Source: CAJQQY01 sp964564545 (GTDB lineage: Bacteria > Bacteroidota > Bacteroidia > Chitinophagales > Saprospiraceae). Taken from it: a stretch of DNA of 64,000 bases. The position numbers and the translations under genes are program-made. The DNA is taken from assembly GCA_964564545.1 (NCBI GenBank), contig CAZMBP010000153.1:1-64000 (forward strand). The letters are read 5' to 3'. Below the pieces are notes generated by a model. It had not been told where the DNA came from. It saw only the letters and a program-made list of their open reading frames with translations, and did no database searches. Shown here one piece after another: positions 43,325-53,069 of the stretch (position 1 is its first letter; each line of letters opens with the position of its first letter).

Positions 43325-45037
43325 ATGAAATCGACACAACGATTTTTCAAACTTTTAGAACTAGACCGTAAAGACATAAGCTACATATATTTGTATGCTA
43401 TCTTTGCTGGGATTATTACGCTTTCTTTGCCACTTGGTATCCAAGCGATTATCAACTTGATGGTAGGCGGTGAAGTTTCCTCTTCACTTTATTTACTCAT
43501 CGGAATTATTACTGCGGGTATTGCTTTTAATGGATTCTTGACGATCATGCAATTGACGGTGACGGAGACCTTACAAAGAAGAATTTTTACTCGCTCCGCA
43601 TTTGAGTTTGCTTGGCGTGTACCTCGTCTCAAAATAGAAGCACTCACCGGAATTTATCCACCTGAATTGGTCAATCGTTTCTTTGATACGGTTACCCTTC
43701 AGAAGGGAATTCCTAAAATTTTAATTGACTTTTCTACCGCAGTATTACAAATCATTTTTGGTTTGATACTACTTTCATTATATCATCCATTTTTCATTTT
43801 CTTCGGGCTACTCTTACTTTTGATTTTGTTATCCATATTTAGATTTACAGGTAGTAAAGGATTAAAAACTAGCTTAAAAGAAAGTAAATACAAATACCAA
43901 GTAGCACATTGGTTGGAAGAGTTAGGAAGAGCGATGAATATTTTTAAACTATCTGGAGCATCTAATTTGCCAATGCGTCGGACTGACCAATTAGTAACTA
44001 GTTATCTCGACGCTCGAAAAAAACACTTCAAAATTTTACTAGTCCAGTATGGAAGTGTGGTATTATTCAAGACATTGATAACCGCGACTTTACTTTTACT
44101 AGGAAGTATCTTGGTAATCAGAAATCAAATTAGCATTGGACAATTCGTTGCAGCAGAAATCATTGTGATTTTGATTATGAATTCTGCGGAAAAACTCATT
44201 TTGAGTATGGATAATATTTATGATGTGTTGACAGGTTTGGAAAAAATTGGATACGTAACAGATTTGCCTTTGGAGCAAACGGATGGGATAAAGTTAGAAA
44301 AGGTCGAAGGTCAAGGTTCTGGAATTGAAATAGAAATGGATGATTTGTTTTTCCAATATGAGGATTCCAACCGACCTACACTAAATAATGTTTCACTAAA
44401 AATTAAGCCAGGAGAAAAAGTATGTATTGCTGGATTTAATGGATCAGGAAAGTCCACATTGACTAAATTGATCGGTGGCTTGTATACTAGTTATGAAGGA
44501 ATGATCACGTTCAATAGTATTCCTCTAAAAAGAATTAATCTTGATAGTTTAAGACAAGAGATCGGAACATTGAGTAGTCAAGATGAAATATTTAATTCAA
44601 GTATTATTGAAAATATCAATCTAGGAAATGATGAAATTCCTTTTCAAAAAGTAATTCAAACAGCAAAAGAGATTGGTTTACACGAATATATTAATCGACT
44701 ACCTGATGGTTATCAGACGGAGTTACTAGCCAATGGAGTTAACGTTCCACGAAGTGTGAGAACCAAAATTATTCTTGCTAGAACATTAATTTTTCAGCCT
44801 GAAATTTTATTGTTAGATAATTTTATGCCTCGATTAGAGCGCAAAGAAAAACAACTAATAATTAATTATTTAACTGAAGAAAGAAAGCATTGGACTTTAA
44901 TAGGGATTTCTAATAATCCAAAATTTGCAGAAAAATGTGATCGTGTAATTATTCTCCAAAATGGAGAAATTATTGAAAATGCGCCTTTTTCTGAAATCAA
45001 AACTAATCTTTTGGTAAAAGAAATCTTTAAAATCTAA
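43325..45037 (+). CDS. ABC exporter (permease-ATPase) with degenerate ATPase motifs
   Basis: 570 aa. About five or six hydrophobic helices (20-310) precede the nucleotide-binding domain. Walker A GFNGSGKST (from G370) and the Q-loop TLSSQDEIF are intact. The signature region reads NGVNVPRSVRTK instead of LSGGQ; Walker B is ILLLDNFMPRLE, with Asn where the catalytic Glu should be and no SALD D-loop; the H-loop is GISNNPK, lacking His. ATP binding is plausible, full hydrolysis doubtful. It sits 5' of HlyD and TolC genes, forming a type I secretion-like trio. Confidence 0.9.
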   Translation: MKSTQRFFKLLELDRKDISYIYLYAIFAGIITLSLPLGIQAIINLMVGGEVSSSLYLLIGIITAGIAFNGFLTIMQLTVTETLQRRIFTRSAFEFAWRVPRLKIEALTGIYPPELVNRFFDTVTLQKGIPKILIDFSTAVLQIIFGLILLSLYHPFFIFFGLLLLLILLSIFRFTGSKGLKTSLKESKYKYQVAHWLEELGRAMNIFKLSGASNLPMRRTDQLVTSYLDARKKHFKILLVQYGSVVLFKTLITATLLLLGSILVIRNQISIGQFVAAEIIVILIMNSAEKLILSMDNIYDVLTGLEKIGYVTDLPLEQTDGIKLEKVEGQGSGIEIEMDDLFFQYEDSNRPTLNNVSLKIKPGEKVCIAGFNGSGKSTLTKLIGGLYTSYEGMITFNSIPLKRINLDSLRQEIGTLSSQDEIFNSSIIENINLGNDEIPFQKVIQTAKEIGLHEYINRLPDGYQTELLANGVNVPRSVRTKIILARTLIFQPEILLLDNFMPRLERKEKQLIINYLTEERKHWTLIGISNNPKFAEKCDRVIILQNGEIIENAPFSEIKTNLLVKEIFKI

Positions 45038-45094
45038 GAGACTATTTTGAAATAGGTGCTAAAAAAATTGAGAGAAAAATAAAGACACAATACG

Positions 45095-46471
45095 ATGTTA
45101 AATATATCAAATAATTCTATTTTAAATAAAGTCAAGACAGAAGAGATGGCTTGCTTCCAAAGGAACGAGCTGCCGAAGTCCAACCGAATGTTTGCCATTT
45201 GGTTGGTTGGATTGTTATTGGTAATTATTGTTATTTTCTTTTTACCATGGACTCAAAATATCCAGATGAAAGGAAAAGTAACAACTCTTTTACCTAGTCA
45301 ACGACCACAAGATGTGAACTCAGCAATCGCAGGAAGAATCGAAAAGTGGTATGTCAGAGAAGGGGAATTGGTCGAAGCAGGTGATACTATTATTTTCTTA
45401 TCTGAGGTAAAACCAGAATATCTTGATCCCCAATTATTAGAAAGAGCTTCTAACCAAATTACAGCAAAAGAAGGCTCTAGAAATAGCTACCAACAAAAAG
45501 CGAATGCATTGGATAACCAAATTGAGGCATTACGATTAGAGTTGAAATTCAAAAAGCAGCAATTGGAAAATAAGATTCAGCAGGCTCAATTCAAACAGCA
45601 AAGCCAAGAAGCAGAAGTGAGTCAGGTGCAAGTGGATGCAGATATTGCGGAATTTCAATATCGTCGAACAGATACTCTGTTCCAAAAAGGAATTAAATCG
45701 CTGAGTGCTCTGGAGGAGAAGAGAATGAAAATGCAAGCAACCAAGGCTAAATTGATCACCTCTAAAAATAAATTGCAAGAAAGTGGAAATGATTTGAGGA
45801 TTGCACAACTGGCTTTGGAAACTATCGACAATGAATATAACAATAAAATTGCAAAAGCTCAATCAGATAGGTTCTCTACGCTTTCGTCTCAGTTTGAGGC
45901 AGAAGGAACGATCAATAAATTGAAAAATCAATATGCAAATTATGATCGACGAAATAATCTTTATTATGTCATTGCTCCTCAGTCTGGCTATATCACTAAA
46001 ACCATGAAATCAGGAATAGGCGAGATGATCAAAGAGGGCGATAAGATTGTGACTATTGTTCCGTTCAATCGAGAGTTGGCAGTAGAAATGTATGTTCGTC
46101 CAATGGATTTGCCATTAATGGATATCGGTCAGGAAGTGCGTTTAGTTTTCGATGGATGGCAAGCATTTATTATTTCAGGATGGGCTGATTTCTCATTTGG
46201 AACATATAGTGGAGATGTGATTGCAATCGATAATATTCCGAATGATAATAGTATGTATCGGATTTTGATAAAATCAAATCAACCAGATTTGCCATTTCCT
46301 GACCTGCTTCGAGTAGGAGCAGGTGCGCAAGGAATTGCCTTGCTCAATGATGTTCCTGTTTGGTATGAACTATGGCGGCAGTTGAATGGATTTCCTCCAG
46401 ATTTTTACGAAAATGATATTAAGAAAAATGATCCTAAATTCAAGCCGCCAGTAAAATCTGTAGCGAAGTAA
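45095..46471 (+). CDS. HlyD/membrane-fusion protein
   Basis: 458 aa. Cytosolic start, one transmembrane segment (about 33-50, IWLVGLLLVIIVIFFLPW), the first half of a lipoyl-like domain (VNSAIAGRIEKWYVREGELVEAGDTI), a long coiled-coil hairpin (about 110-280), then the second lipoyl half (YVIAPQSGYITKTMKSGIGEMIKEG) and a C-terminal barrel. It bridges the ABC protein to the TolC channel in the periplasm. Runs in one operon with them (57- and 98-bp gaps). Confidence 0.93.
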   Translation: MLNISNNSILNKVKTEEMACFQRNELPKSNRMFAIWLVGLLLVIIVIFFLPWTQNIQMKGKVTTLLPSQRPQDVNSAIAGRIEKWYVREGELVEAGDTIIFLSEVKPEYLDPQLLERASNQITAKEGSRNSYQQKANALDNQIEALRLELKFKKQQLENKIQQAQFKQQSQEAEVSQVQVDADIAEFQYRRTDTLFQKGIKSLSALEEKRMKMQATKAKLITSKNKLQESGNDLRIAQLALETIDNEYNNKIAKAQSDRFSTLSSQFEAEGTINKLKNQYANYDRRNNLYYVIAPQSGYITKTMKSGIGEMIKEGDKIVTIVPFNRELAVEMYVRPMDLPLMDIGQEVRLVFDGWQAFIISGWADFSFGTYSGDVIAIDNIPNDNSMYRILIKSNQPDLPFPDLLRVGAGAQGIALLNDVPVWYELWRQLNGFPPDFYENDIKKNDPKFKPPVKSVAK

Positions 46472-46569
46472 TTAATATTTAACAATCGAATAAATTGTTC
46501 TTAGACAAAATATCTAGTCAAACTAAAAAGATAAAATTCATCTAAGGATAAAAATAATTATAAAAAAAC

Positions 46570-47985
46570 GTGATTAGAATAATCTTTTTTCTATTAATAT
46601 CAGTTCCCTTGTGTGGTCAACAGATCGATTCAACTCAAGTGTTTTCATTAGAAAAATATTTGACCTGGGTACGTGCTTATCATCCCGTGGTGCAGCAAGC
46701 CAACTTGTTGGAAAATAAAGCTGATGCAAGTTTATTGGAAGCGCGAGGTATTTTTGATCCAAAGTGGTTTGGAGATTATGAGGATAAATCTTTTGATCAA
46801 AAAAATTATTTTCGAATAGGAGAGGCAGGTCTGAAAATTCCAACATGGTTTGGGGTTGATGTAAAAATGGCGTACCTCTGGTCCAATGGTCAGTTTTTAA
46901 ATCCTGAAGGAAATTTACCTTCCAATGGACAAGCCGTCGTTGGTATAGAAGTGCCACTTTTGCAAGGGTTGACTTTTGATCAAAGAAGAGCACAAGTACA
47001 ACAAGCTAGATTATTACAAGATGGAAATGAAGCAACAAGAAGAACGATTGTCAATGACTTATTTTTAAAAGCAATTGAAACTTATTGGAAATGGGCTTAT
47101 CAAAATCAGATCCTACAGGTTTATGAAAATTCTTTAAACTTAGCTCAGGATCGATTTCAATTAGTCAAAGCAAGTTTTGAGCAAGGAGACAAACCTGCGA
47201 TTGATACTTTAGAGTCATTGATTCAAATTCAAAATAGACAAATACAGTATACTCAAGCTCAAGTTGATTTTCGAAATGCGACTTTGGCATTATCTAATTT
47301 TTTATGGTTCGAGAATTTGACTCCATTAGAAGTTTCGGAAAATTTACGTCCAGAAGGATTAGAGGCTGATTGGAGTTTTTTGGAGGACAAACCTAATCCA
47401 GAATTTATGAGAGCTATTGCAGATTCACATCCTGAATTGCAAAGTATTTTAATTAAACAACAACAGCTGGATATCAAAGAGAGACTCAAACGAGAACAAT
47501 TCAAGCCTAACCTTCGACTCAATTATAATTTTTTAGGGAACGGGGTAGATTTGACACATAATAATTCTGACGAGACTGTGGTCAATAATTTAGTGACTGA
47601 AAATTATAAATGGGGAGTGAGTTTTAGTTATCCACTTATGTTAAGAAAAGAGAGAGGAGGTTTAGAATTGGTAAGAATTGAACAGTTGGAAAATCAATAT
47701 AAACTAGGGGAGAAGCAGTTGAAAATTTCCAATAAGATCAATGCAATCTATCAGCAATTAGAAACTACTTTTGGACAAATCAATACACTCGAAAGTATGG
47801 TGCAAAATTATTCCACTTTGCTTGATGCTGAATTTGAGAAATTTAGGATAGGGGAAAGTTCAATTTTTTTACTTAATAGTCGAGAGCAAAAATTGATTGA
47901 AGCTCAAATGAAATTGAATAAACTCCAATCAGAGTTTCAAAAATTGAGATGGAAATTACGTGGTGCGAAAGGACAACTTCAATAA
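46570..47985 (+). CDS. TolC-family outer-membrane efflux channel
   Basis: 471 aa. Starts at GTG 46570 (MIRIIFFLLISVPLCGQ), a clear signal peptide; no ATG fits. Two repeats of helical hairpins typical of TolC (LLENKADASLLEARGIFDPK ... and EKQLKISNKINAIYQQLETTFG ...) and the GVEVPLLQGLTFD stretch. Completes the exporter. Its stop is followed by a strong terminator at 48011-48053. Confidence 0.93.
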   Translation: MIRIIFFLLISVPLCGQQIDSTQVFSLEKYLTWVRAYHPVVQQANLLENKADASLLEARGIFDPKWFGDYEDKSFDQKNYFRIGEAGLKIPTWFGVDVKMAYLWSNGQFLNPEGNLPSNGQAVVGIEVPLLQGLTFDQRRAQVQQARLLQDGNEATRRTIVNDLFLKAIETYWKWAYQNQILQVYENSLNLAQDRFQLVKASFEQGDKPAIDTLESLIQIQNRQIQYTQAQVDFRNATLALSNFLWFENLTPLEVSENLRPEGLEADWSFLEDKPNPEFMRAIADSHPELQSILIKQQQLDIKERLKREQFKPNLRLNYNFLGNGVDLTHNNSDETVVNNLVTENYKWGVSFSYPLMLRKERGGLELVRIEQLENQYKLGEKQLKISNKINAIYQQLETTFGQINTLESMVQNYSTLLDAEFEKFRIGESSIFLLNSREQKLIEAQMKLNKLQSEFQKLRWKLRGAKGQLQ

Positions 47986-48010
47986 GAGTTATTCAAAATA
48001 AGATTATATT

Positions 48011-48053
48011 TAGTCCTTCTAGATTTTATAAAATCTAGAAGGACTATTTTTTT
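48011..48053 (+). terminator. Rho-independent terminator of the exporter operon
   Basis: A perfect 18+18 palindrome (48011-48046) with arms starting TAGTCCTTCTAGATTTTA, followed by T7. Confidence 0.9.
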
Positions 48054-48071
48054 ATAGAAAAAATTATCGAC

Positions 48072-49250
48072 ATGTTTTTAGCTGCAGTCAACCCAAATCT
48101 TTATGCCTTCGTCATTCTAGGAATTATCATTGTCCTATTGGGTAGTATTTTGCGCTATTTTAAACAACCATATATTGTCGCTTATATTCTGGCCGGTATT
48201 TTTTTGGGAGATTTTGGTTTCCAAGTTATCACCGACAAAGAACTCGTTACCATCATGGGAGATATTGGTTTAATTCTCCTTTTGTTTTTTATTGGAATGG
48301 AAATTAGTTTGCCAGATCTGGTGAAAAACTGGAAGGTAGCTACAATTGGAACTTTTATTCAAGTGTTAGGGAGCGTGTTTTTAGTTGGAGTTATTGGTTG
48401 GTTTTTGGGCTGGCAGTATAATCGGATTATTACCATAGGATTTGTAATAAGCTTGAGTAGTTCGGCGGTTATTATAAAATTATTACAAGACAATGGCGAG
48501 ATAAAATCTTCAACTGGAAAAAATGTTTTAAGTATTTTGTTGATGCAAGATATTCTAATTGTACCGATGTTAATTGCTACAAATTATTTAGGAGGACATG
48601 TACCAAGTATGGAAGAAAGTATTCTTCAAGTAGTTGGTGGGGCTTTAATTATTGGAACTATCATTTGGATTTGGAGGAAAAAACATTTTGAAATTCCTTA
48701 TAGTAAGCATGTAGAAAAGGATCATGAATTACAAGTTTTTGTGGCTTTAGTAATTTGTTTCGGGTGTGCCATTATTACAGCATTTTTTGGATTATCAGCA
48801 GCTTTAGGAGCATTTGTCGGAGGGATGGTCATTCATGCTGCTCGTTCAACAGAGTGGTTTCATGATAGTTTGCATTCTTTGCGAGTGATGTTTGTGGCGT
48901 TGTTTTTTGTTTCCATTGGAATGTTGATTGATTTAAATTTTTTGATTGAAAACTGGGAAACAGTTGGCCTCGTTTTGTTGACGGTTTATTTGACTAATCA
49001 TTTGATTAATACCTTAATGCTTCACTATTTTGGAAGGGACTGGGGGAATAGTATTTACGGAGGAGCATTGTTAGCACAAGTTGGGGAGCTAGGTTTTGTG
49101 TTGGTAGCAAGTGCATTTGCCTCAAATATTATTTCGGATTTTACTTATCAGTTGACGATTATTGTGATTTCATTGACGCTATTGATTAGTCCATTTTGGA
49201 TTGCGATAACGAAGCGAATTATTGGGAGAGAAAGTAAACAAAATTCTTAG
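48072..49250 (+). CDS. CPA2-family cation:proton antiporter (KefB-like membrane domain)
   Basis: 392 aa with about twelve transmembrane helices. The motifs GLILLLFFIGMEISLPDL, SLSSSAVIIKLLQ, and GLSAALGAFVGGMVIHAARSTEW match KefB/KefC-type transporters. The cytosolic RCK/KTN domain is missing, so it is a short form. It should exchange K+ or Na+ for H+. Not obviously part of the upstream operon because a terminator intervenes. Confidence 0.93.
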   Translation: MFLAAVNPNLYAFVILGIIIVLLGSILRYFKQPYIVAYILAGIFLGDFGFQVITDKELVTIMGDIGLILLLFFIGMEISLPDLVKNWKVATIGTFIQVLGSVFLVGVIGWFLGWQYNRIITIGFVISLSSSAVIIKLLQDNGEIKSSTGKNVLSILLMQDILIVPMLIATNYLGGHVPSMEESILQVVGGALIIGTIIWIWRKKHFEIPYSKHVEKDHELQVFVALVICFGCAIITAFFGLSAALGAFVGGMVIHAARSTEWFHDSLHSLRVMFVALFFVSIGMLIDLNFLIENWETVGLVLLTVYLTNHLINTLMLHYFGRDWGNSIYGGALLAQVGELGFVLVASAFASNIISDFTYQLTIIVISLTLLISPFWIAITKRIIGRESKQNS

Positions 49251-49258
49251 AATTAATT

Positions 49259-49597
49259 ATGGAAAGGAAAAAAGTAATCGATGTATTAAGGCATGTTAAT
49301 AAACTCTTGGTTGAAAAAAAGTATGATCAACTTTATGAAGAAAATTTTGATAAAGGGGGAAACTTTGAAGCTTTATGGCTTAATATTGAAGAATATGGGG
49401 GACAAATAACTTTGCCTCCAGAAAAGGCCTTAAATAATTCAGGATTTATGGAAATATATGATGAAGATAATGATGCCAGTATTGATTTTGATTTATGGAT
49501 AGATGGGAAGGAAAGTGATTTGACTCTCTCTCTATATGTAATAAAAAAAGAAGATGATAGATATCAATTTAATATTGAGGATATTCATATTCAATAG
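49259..49597 (+). CDS. Small conserved hypothetical protein (DUF7668-like)
   Basis: 112 aa, acidic, cytosolic. The pattern LVEKKYDQLYEEN, LWLNIEEYGGQITLPPEKAL, DFDLWIDGKESDLTLSLYVIKKEDDRYQFNIEDIHI resembles a DUF7668-type domain. Starts 9 bp after the antiporter stop, so translation is probably coupled to it. Confidence 0.6.
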   Translation: MERKKVIDVLRHVNKLLVEKKYDQLYEENFDKGGNFEALWLNIEEYGGQITLPPEKALNNSGFMEIYDEDNDASIDFDLWIDGKESDLTLSLYVIKKEDDRYQFNIEDIHIQ

Positions 49598-49700
49598 GTT
49601 TTATTAAGTAAGAGAATTCCTGAAAAAAGAAGGGAAGGGGTTAGAGAGGAATTGGGGATTAGAGAAGTTAGTCGTTTAATTTTCCATGGAGGTTTTGTTA

Positions 49701-52652
49701 TTATTTTGGAAAAACTAAATGAACAATAGTTCCGCTATCTTCTTGGTCAGGAGCTAAATCTTTGATCGAGAAACTGATTTTTTTATGATTAGCTGCATTG
49801 ATTAAATCGATTCTCTTTCTATTCGCAGTAGTTGCAAATGATAAATGATTTTTCTTTCGCCGAGCTTTGATTTGAGCTGATTTTTTTAGTCCAATGCCAT
49901 TGTCAGAGATAGTACTGTGCAATGCTTGATCTTTCAGAAAGAAATTAATTTCTAGCCTTTTTTTTCCTTTTTTATGAAGTAATCCGTGCTTGATAGCATT
50001 CTCAACATAAGGCTGAATAAGCAAAGGGGGAATTCTGATATTCTCTTGTTGTTGCTGGGTTAAATTAGTATGAATATTGGTTGTGAAATCTTCTCCAAAT
50101 CGAAGGGTTTCAATTTCTAAATACAAGGATAATAAATCAATTTCATCTGATAAACTGATGGTGTTTTTCCCAGAGGCATTTAATATCATTCGCATCAAAT
50201 CGGCGAACTTACCCAAATAAATATTCGATGCGCGGATATCATTCATTAAGATCAAGTCTTGAATAGAATTGAGTGTGTTGAAGATAAAATGAGGATTCAT
50301 TTGAGCTTTTAAGGCTGTGATCTCTGATGTTTTTAACTTATTCTCCAACTGTAACCGCTGTGAAATAATGGATTCTCTTATTTTAAATATACTTACAATG
50401 ATCAAAGCAACACTTATGATGCAGCCGAATAAAAACCAACTTGTCAGCCAAAAGGGATATTGAATAGAAAAGGAATAAACGAGTGTCGGGGATTCGGTTT
50501 GATTCTGGTCAATTGCTTTAACCAGAAATCTATAATCTCCAGGAGGTAGCGATTTATATTCCACTTTGTTATCTAGAAAATCATCGCTTGACCACTCATT
50601 TTTCCAACCTTCTAATTGATAGTGATAGGTAAGTTGTCCTCGATGCCGATGCCCCTTTACTAAATATTCGAAACTTAATTCGTTCTGATTATAGTTAAAT
50701 TGACCTTTCTGATCGAATGCTACATTTTTTCCATTAACCAGTATTTGATGCATGGCTAATGAGATATTATTTTTCTTTTTTTGGAATTTGTTAAGTGGAA
50801 TCTTTTGGACTCCATTTTGGAAAACCATCCATGCAGTAGTATCATGAACTGCAAAGTCAATGATTAATTTAGAAAGCAATCCATCGGACTGAGTGAAATT
50901 ATTGAAGCTTCTATTAACTATATCATATTGCTGCAAGCCCTCTTTGGAGATGAGATATAAAAGATTATCCTTTAGAACTATTTTTAGAATATGATTGCTT
51001 AAAAGGCCATTTTGTTGATGGAGGTGCAATACTAAAGAGTCTTGATCGTAAACAAGAATTCCATGATTTCTAGTAGCTATCCAAGTTTTTTCATCTTCAT
51101 AAAGAATTGATGTAGCTATGATAGATTGTTCATTGAAAGTAATGGATTTTATAGTGTCAGGTTGAATCACTTTTAAACCTTTACTTGTTCCTGCCCATAT
51201 GTATCTTCGGTTCGAATCCCAAGCTAAGGTGAAGGTACGTACAACTAAAAATGATATTAAGGTGGTGTCTATAAGCTTGGCATTTTTAAAAGTTCGGAGA
51301 TATTGACTGAGAGGGTTGTTTAGTTTGTACTCCGTATTTATGTATTCAATACCTGAAAAAGTAGCAGTTAGATATTGATCATCATCCAGTCGTATGATAT
51401 CTTTTCCTTTGGAAAATAAGTCTACATTGGTCTTAGATTTGGCTTTGCTAAGATCGATCTTTTTTGAGCCAAAGATAAGTGCATCTTCCTCTTTGAGATA
51501 ATGTAAAAAATTAATTTTTTCAGCACCTTCTTGAAATATGCTTACTTCTCCCTTTTCGATTTGATAAATGTTCCCACTAATTCCACCTAGGTAAACCTTT
51601 CCATCTTGATCAATATCTATAGAAAGAATATCATCTTTGTTTAAAAGTGGATGATTCCTATAGTCGATAAAAGTTTGATTTGGAATAACAATGATACCTT
51701 TGCCAAGCGTAGGTAACCACAAATTTCCTTCTACATCTTCTAAGTAGCATGAGATACGAAATCGAGGTAGTAGATTAACTCCTTGGTAGTATGCATTCCC
51801 CTCATGATCAAAAACACGGGCTCCATTTCTCTCATTGGCTAACCAAATTCTATCGTTGGAAAGCAGGTAGGTATTCCATCCGGTTTGGAGTGATTCAAAA
51901 TTTTCAAAGCTGATAGCCTGCCATTGTCCTTCGTGCTCTTTAAAAATTTTAGGCATTCTCTGTCCATGAATAAGCAATTGATTATTTCGGATTTCAAGGT
52001 TGAAAAAAAGTCGCATCTCCGAAGGTAAAATATCAAAGTCAGGTTTATTTTCAATAGTAAGATTACCATCTTTGTAGAAGAGTAATTGATTTTTTGAGGG
52101 ATCAACTAATACCAGTTCATCTCGATTATTGGATGGAATATTTCTTACAGTTGTTTCTTTATCTTTTAATATTAATCGAATGTTTCCATCTCCATCTATT
52201 TCATAATAGTTAATTGTTCTAAAGATCAAACGATTACGGTTATCAAAATTGAATTCCATTTGGTTGGAAAATAGACTATCTGGAATTTCCGCAAATAAGT
52301 GTAAGCTGTCATTTTGTATTCTAAAAAATTGCCCGACTAGGTTATTACAATAGATGGTACCTTTTCGATCTTTTTTTAATCCAAAGAGGGAATTGCTTTT
52401 TAATTGATTAGAGGTGTAGTGATGAAAAGTGTATCCATCATATCGTAAAAGACCTTGATTACTACTTAACCAAATATCTCCTTTTTTATCTTGGGTAATT
52501 GAATATAAATCAATACCAGCACATTCTTTTTCTCCGATGAGATAGTACGAGGGTTGTTGTGCTTGTATCATAAATACAAGTCCAAAGAAAAAATAGAATA
52601 GACTTAGAAGGGATCTCAATTTTATTCTCGAGGATGGATTGTCGAAGTACAT
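49701..52652 (-). CDS. Two-component propeller LytS-type histidine kinase
   Basis: 983 aa from ATG at 52652 (MYFDNPSSRIKLRSLL); the frame extends further upstream, but that sequence lacks protein features. Signal peptide or anchor (about 15-35), then a beta-propeller sensor made of Reg_prop-type repeats (ITQDKKGDIWLSSNQGLLRYDG, ARNHGILVYD) up to about 690, a Y_Y_Y domain (YHYQLEGWKNEWSSDDFLDN...LPPGDYRFLVKA), one transmembrane helix (about 755-775), then a His_kinase domain with MNPHFIFNTLNSIQDLI (phosphoacceptor His) and an ATPase region ending with DNGIGLKKS. Pairs with the LytTR regulator. Confidence 0.93.
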   Translation of the reverse strand: MYFDNPSSRIKLRSLLSLFYFFFGLVFMIQAQQPSYYLIGEKECAGIDLYSITQDKKGDIWLSSNQGLLRYDGYTFHHYTSNQLKSNSLFGLKKDRKGTIYCNNLVGQFFRIQNDSLHLFAEIPDSLFSNQMEFNFDNRNRLIFRTINYYEIDGDGNIRLILKDKETTVRNIPSNNRDELVLVDPSKNQLLFYKDGNLTIENKPDFDILPSEMRLFFNLEIRNNQLLIHGQRMPKIFKEHEGQWQAISFENFESLQTGWNTYLLSNDRIWLANERNGARVFDHEGNAYYQGVNLLPRFRISCYLEDVEGNLWLPTLGKGIIVIPNQTFIDYRNHPLLNKDDILSIDIDQDGKVYLGGISGNIYQIEKGEVSIFQEGAEKINFLHYLKEEDALIFGSKKIDLSKAKSKTNVDLFSKGKDIIRLDDDQYLTATFSGIEYINTEYKLNNPLSQYLRTFKNAKLIDTTLISFLVVRTFTLAWDSNRRYIWAGTSKGLKVIQPDTIKSITFNEQSIIATSILYEDEKTWIATRNHGILVYDQDSLVLHLHQQNGLLSNHILKIVLKDNLLYLISKEGLQQYDIVNRSFNNFTQSDGLLSKLIIDFAVHDTTAWMVFQNGVQKIPLNKFQKKKNNISLAMHQILVNGKNVAFDQKGQFNYNQNELSFEYLVKGHRHRGQLTYHYQLEGWKNEWSSDDFLDNKVEYKSLPPGDYRFLVKAIDQNQTESPTLVYSFSIQYPFWLTSWFLFGCIISVALIIVSIFKIRESIISQRLQLENKLKTSEITALKAQMNPHFIFNTLNSIQDLILMNDIRASNIYLGKFADLMRMILNASGKNTISLSDEIDLLSLYLEIETLRFGEDFTTNIHTNLTQQQQENIRIPPLLIQPYVENAIKHGLLHKKGKKRLEINFFLKDQALHSTISDNGIGLKKSAQIKARRKKNHLSFATTANRKRIDLINAANHKKISFSIKDLAPDQEDSGTIVHLVFPK

Positions 52653-53069
52653 GATTTGGAAAAGTGAGTAATAGATTTTTTTTAACAAGGTACAGAAATA
52701 CTTAATGGTAAAACAAATTTCAAAAGATGTGATTTTGTATTTCAAAGGATAAATTTTAGAATAGATGCTTTGGAATAATTTTATTTGAAAATTTTTGATT
52801 ACCAAGTGAAAATAAATAAAATTACAATTCGTGAATTTCATTTGACATTTGGTGAATTTGTTGTTGGAGTTGATCAAATTTTTATCGAATTTTTCGTCAA
52901 ATTAAATTTTGAAAATGGCTCAAGGGAAACATAAAATCATCTTTGGTAACAGCTTTAATACGTAATTTAGCCATTCAAAATACTATTGATTTATAAAAAA
53001 ATCCTGAAAGCATTAATCACGTTCCTAAATACTTATTTTGTAATAATACTACTTTAACGACTAGGAAAT
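52653..53069. other. 417-bp intergenic region between kinase and regulator genes
   Basis: AT-rich divergent spacer. The long 5' extension of the kinase frame (52653-52877) has no coding features. A near-consensus TTATTTTG lies at about 53033. No repeat. Confidence 0.5.

Noticed and set aside
51208..51220. GGTTCGAATCCC, a tRNA T-loop-like word
   Set aside because: It lies within the kinase coding frame and there is no acceptor stem or cloverleaf around it.
52653..52877. 75-codon N-terminal extension of the propeller kinase
   Set aside because: AT-rich, no signal peptide, and the ATG at 52652 gives a normal anchor.
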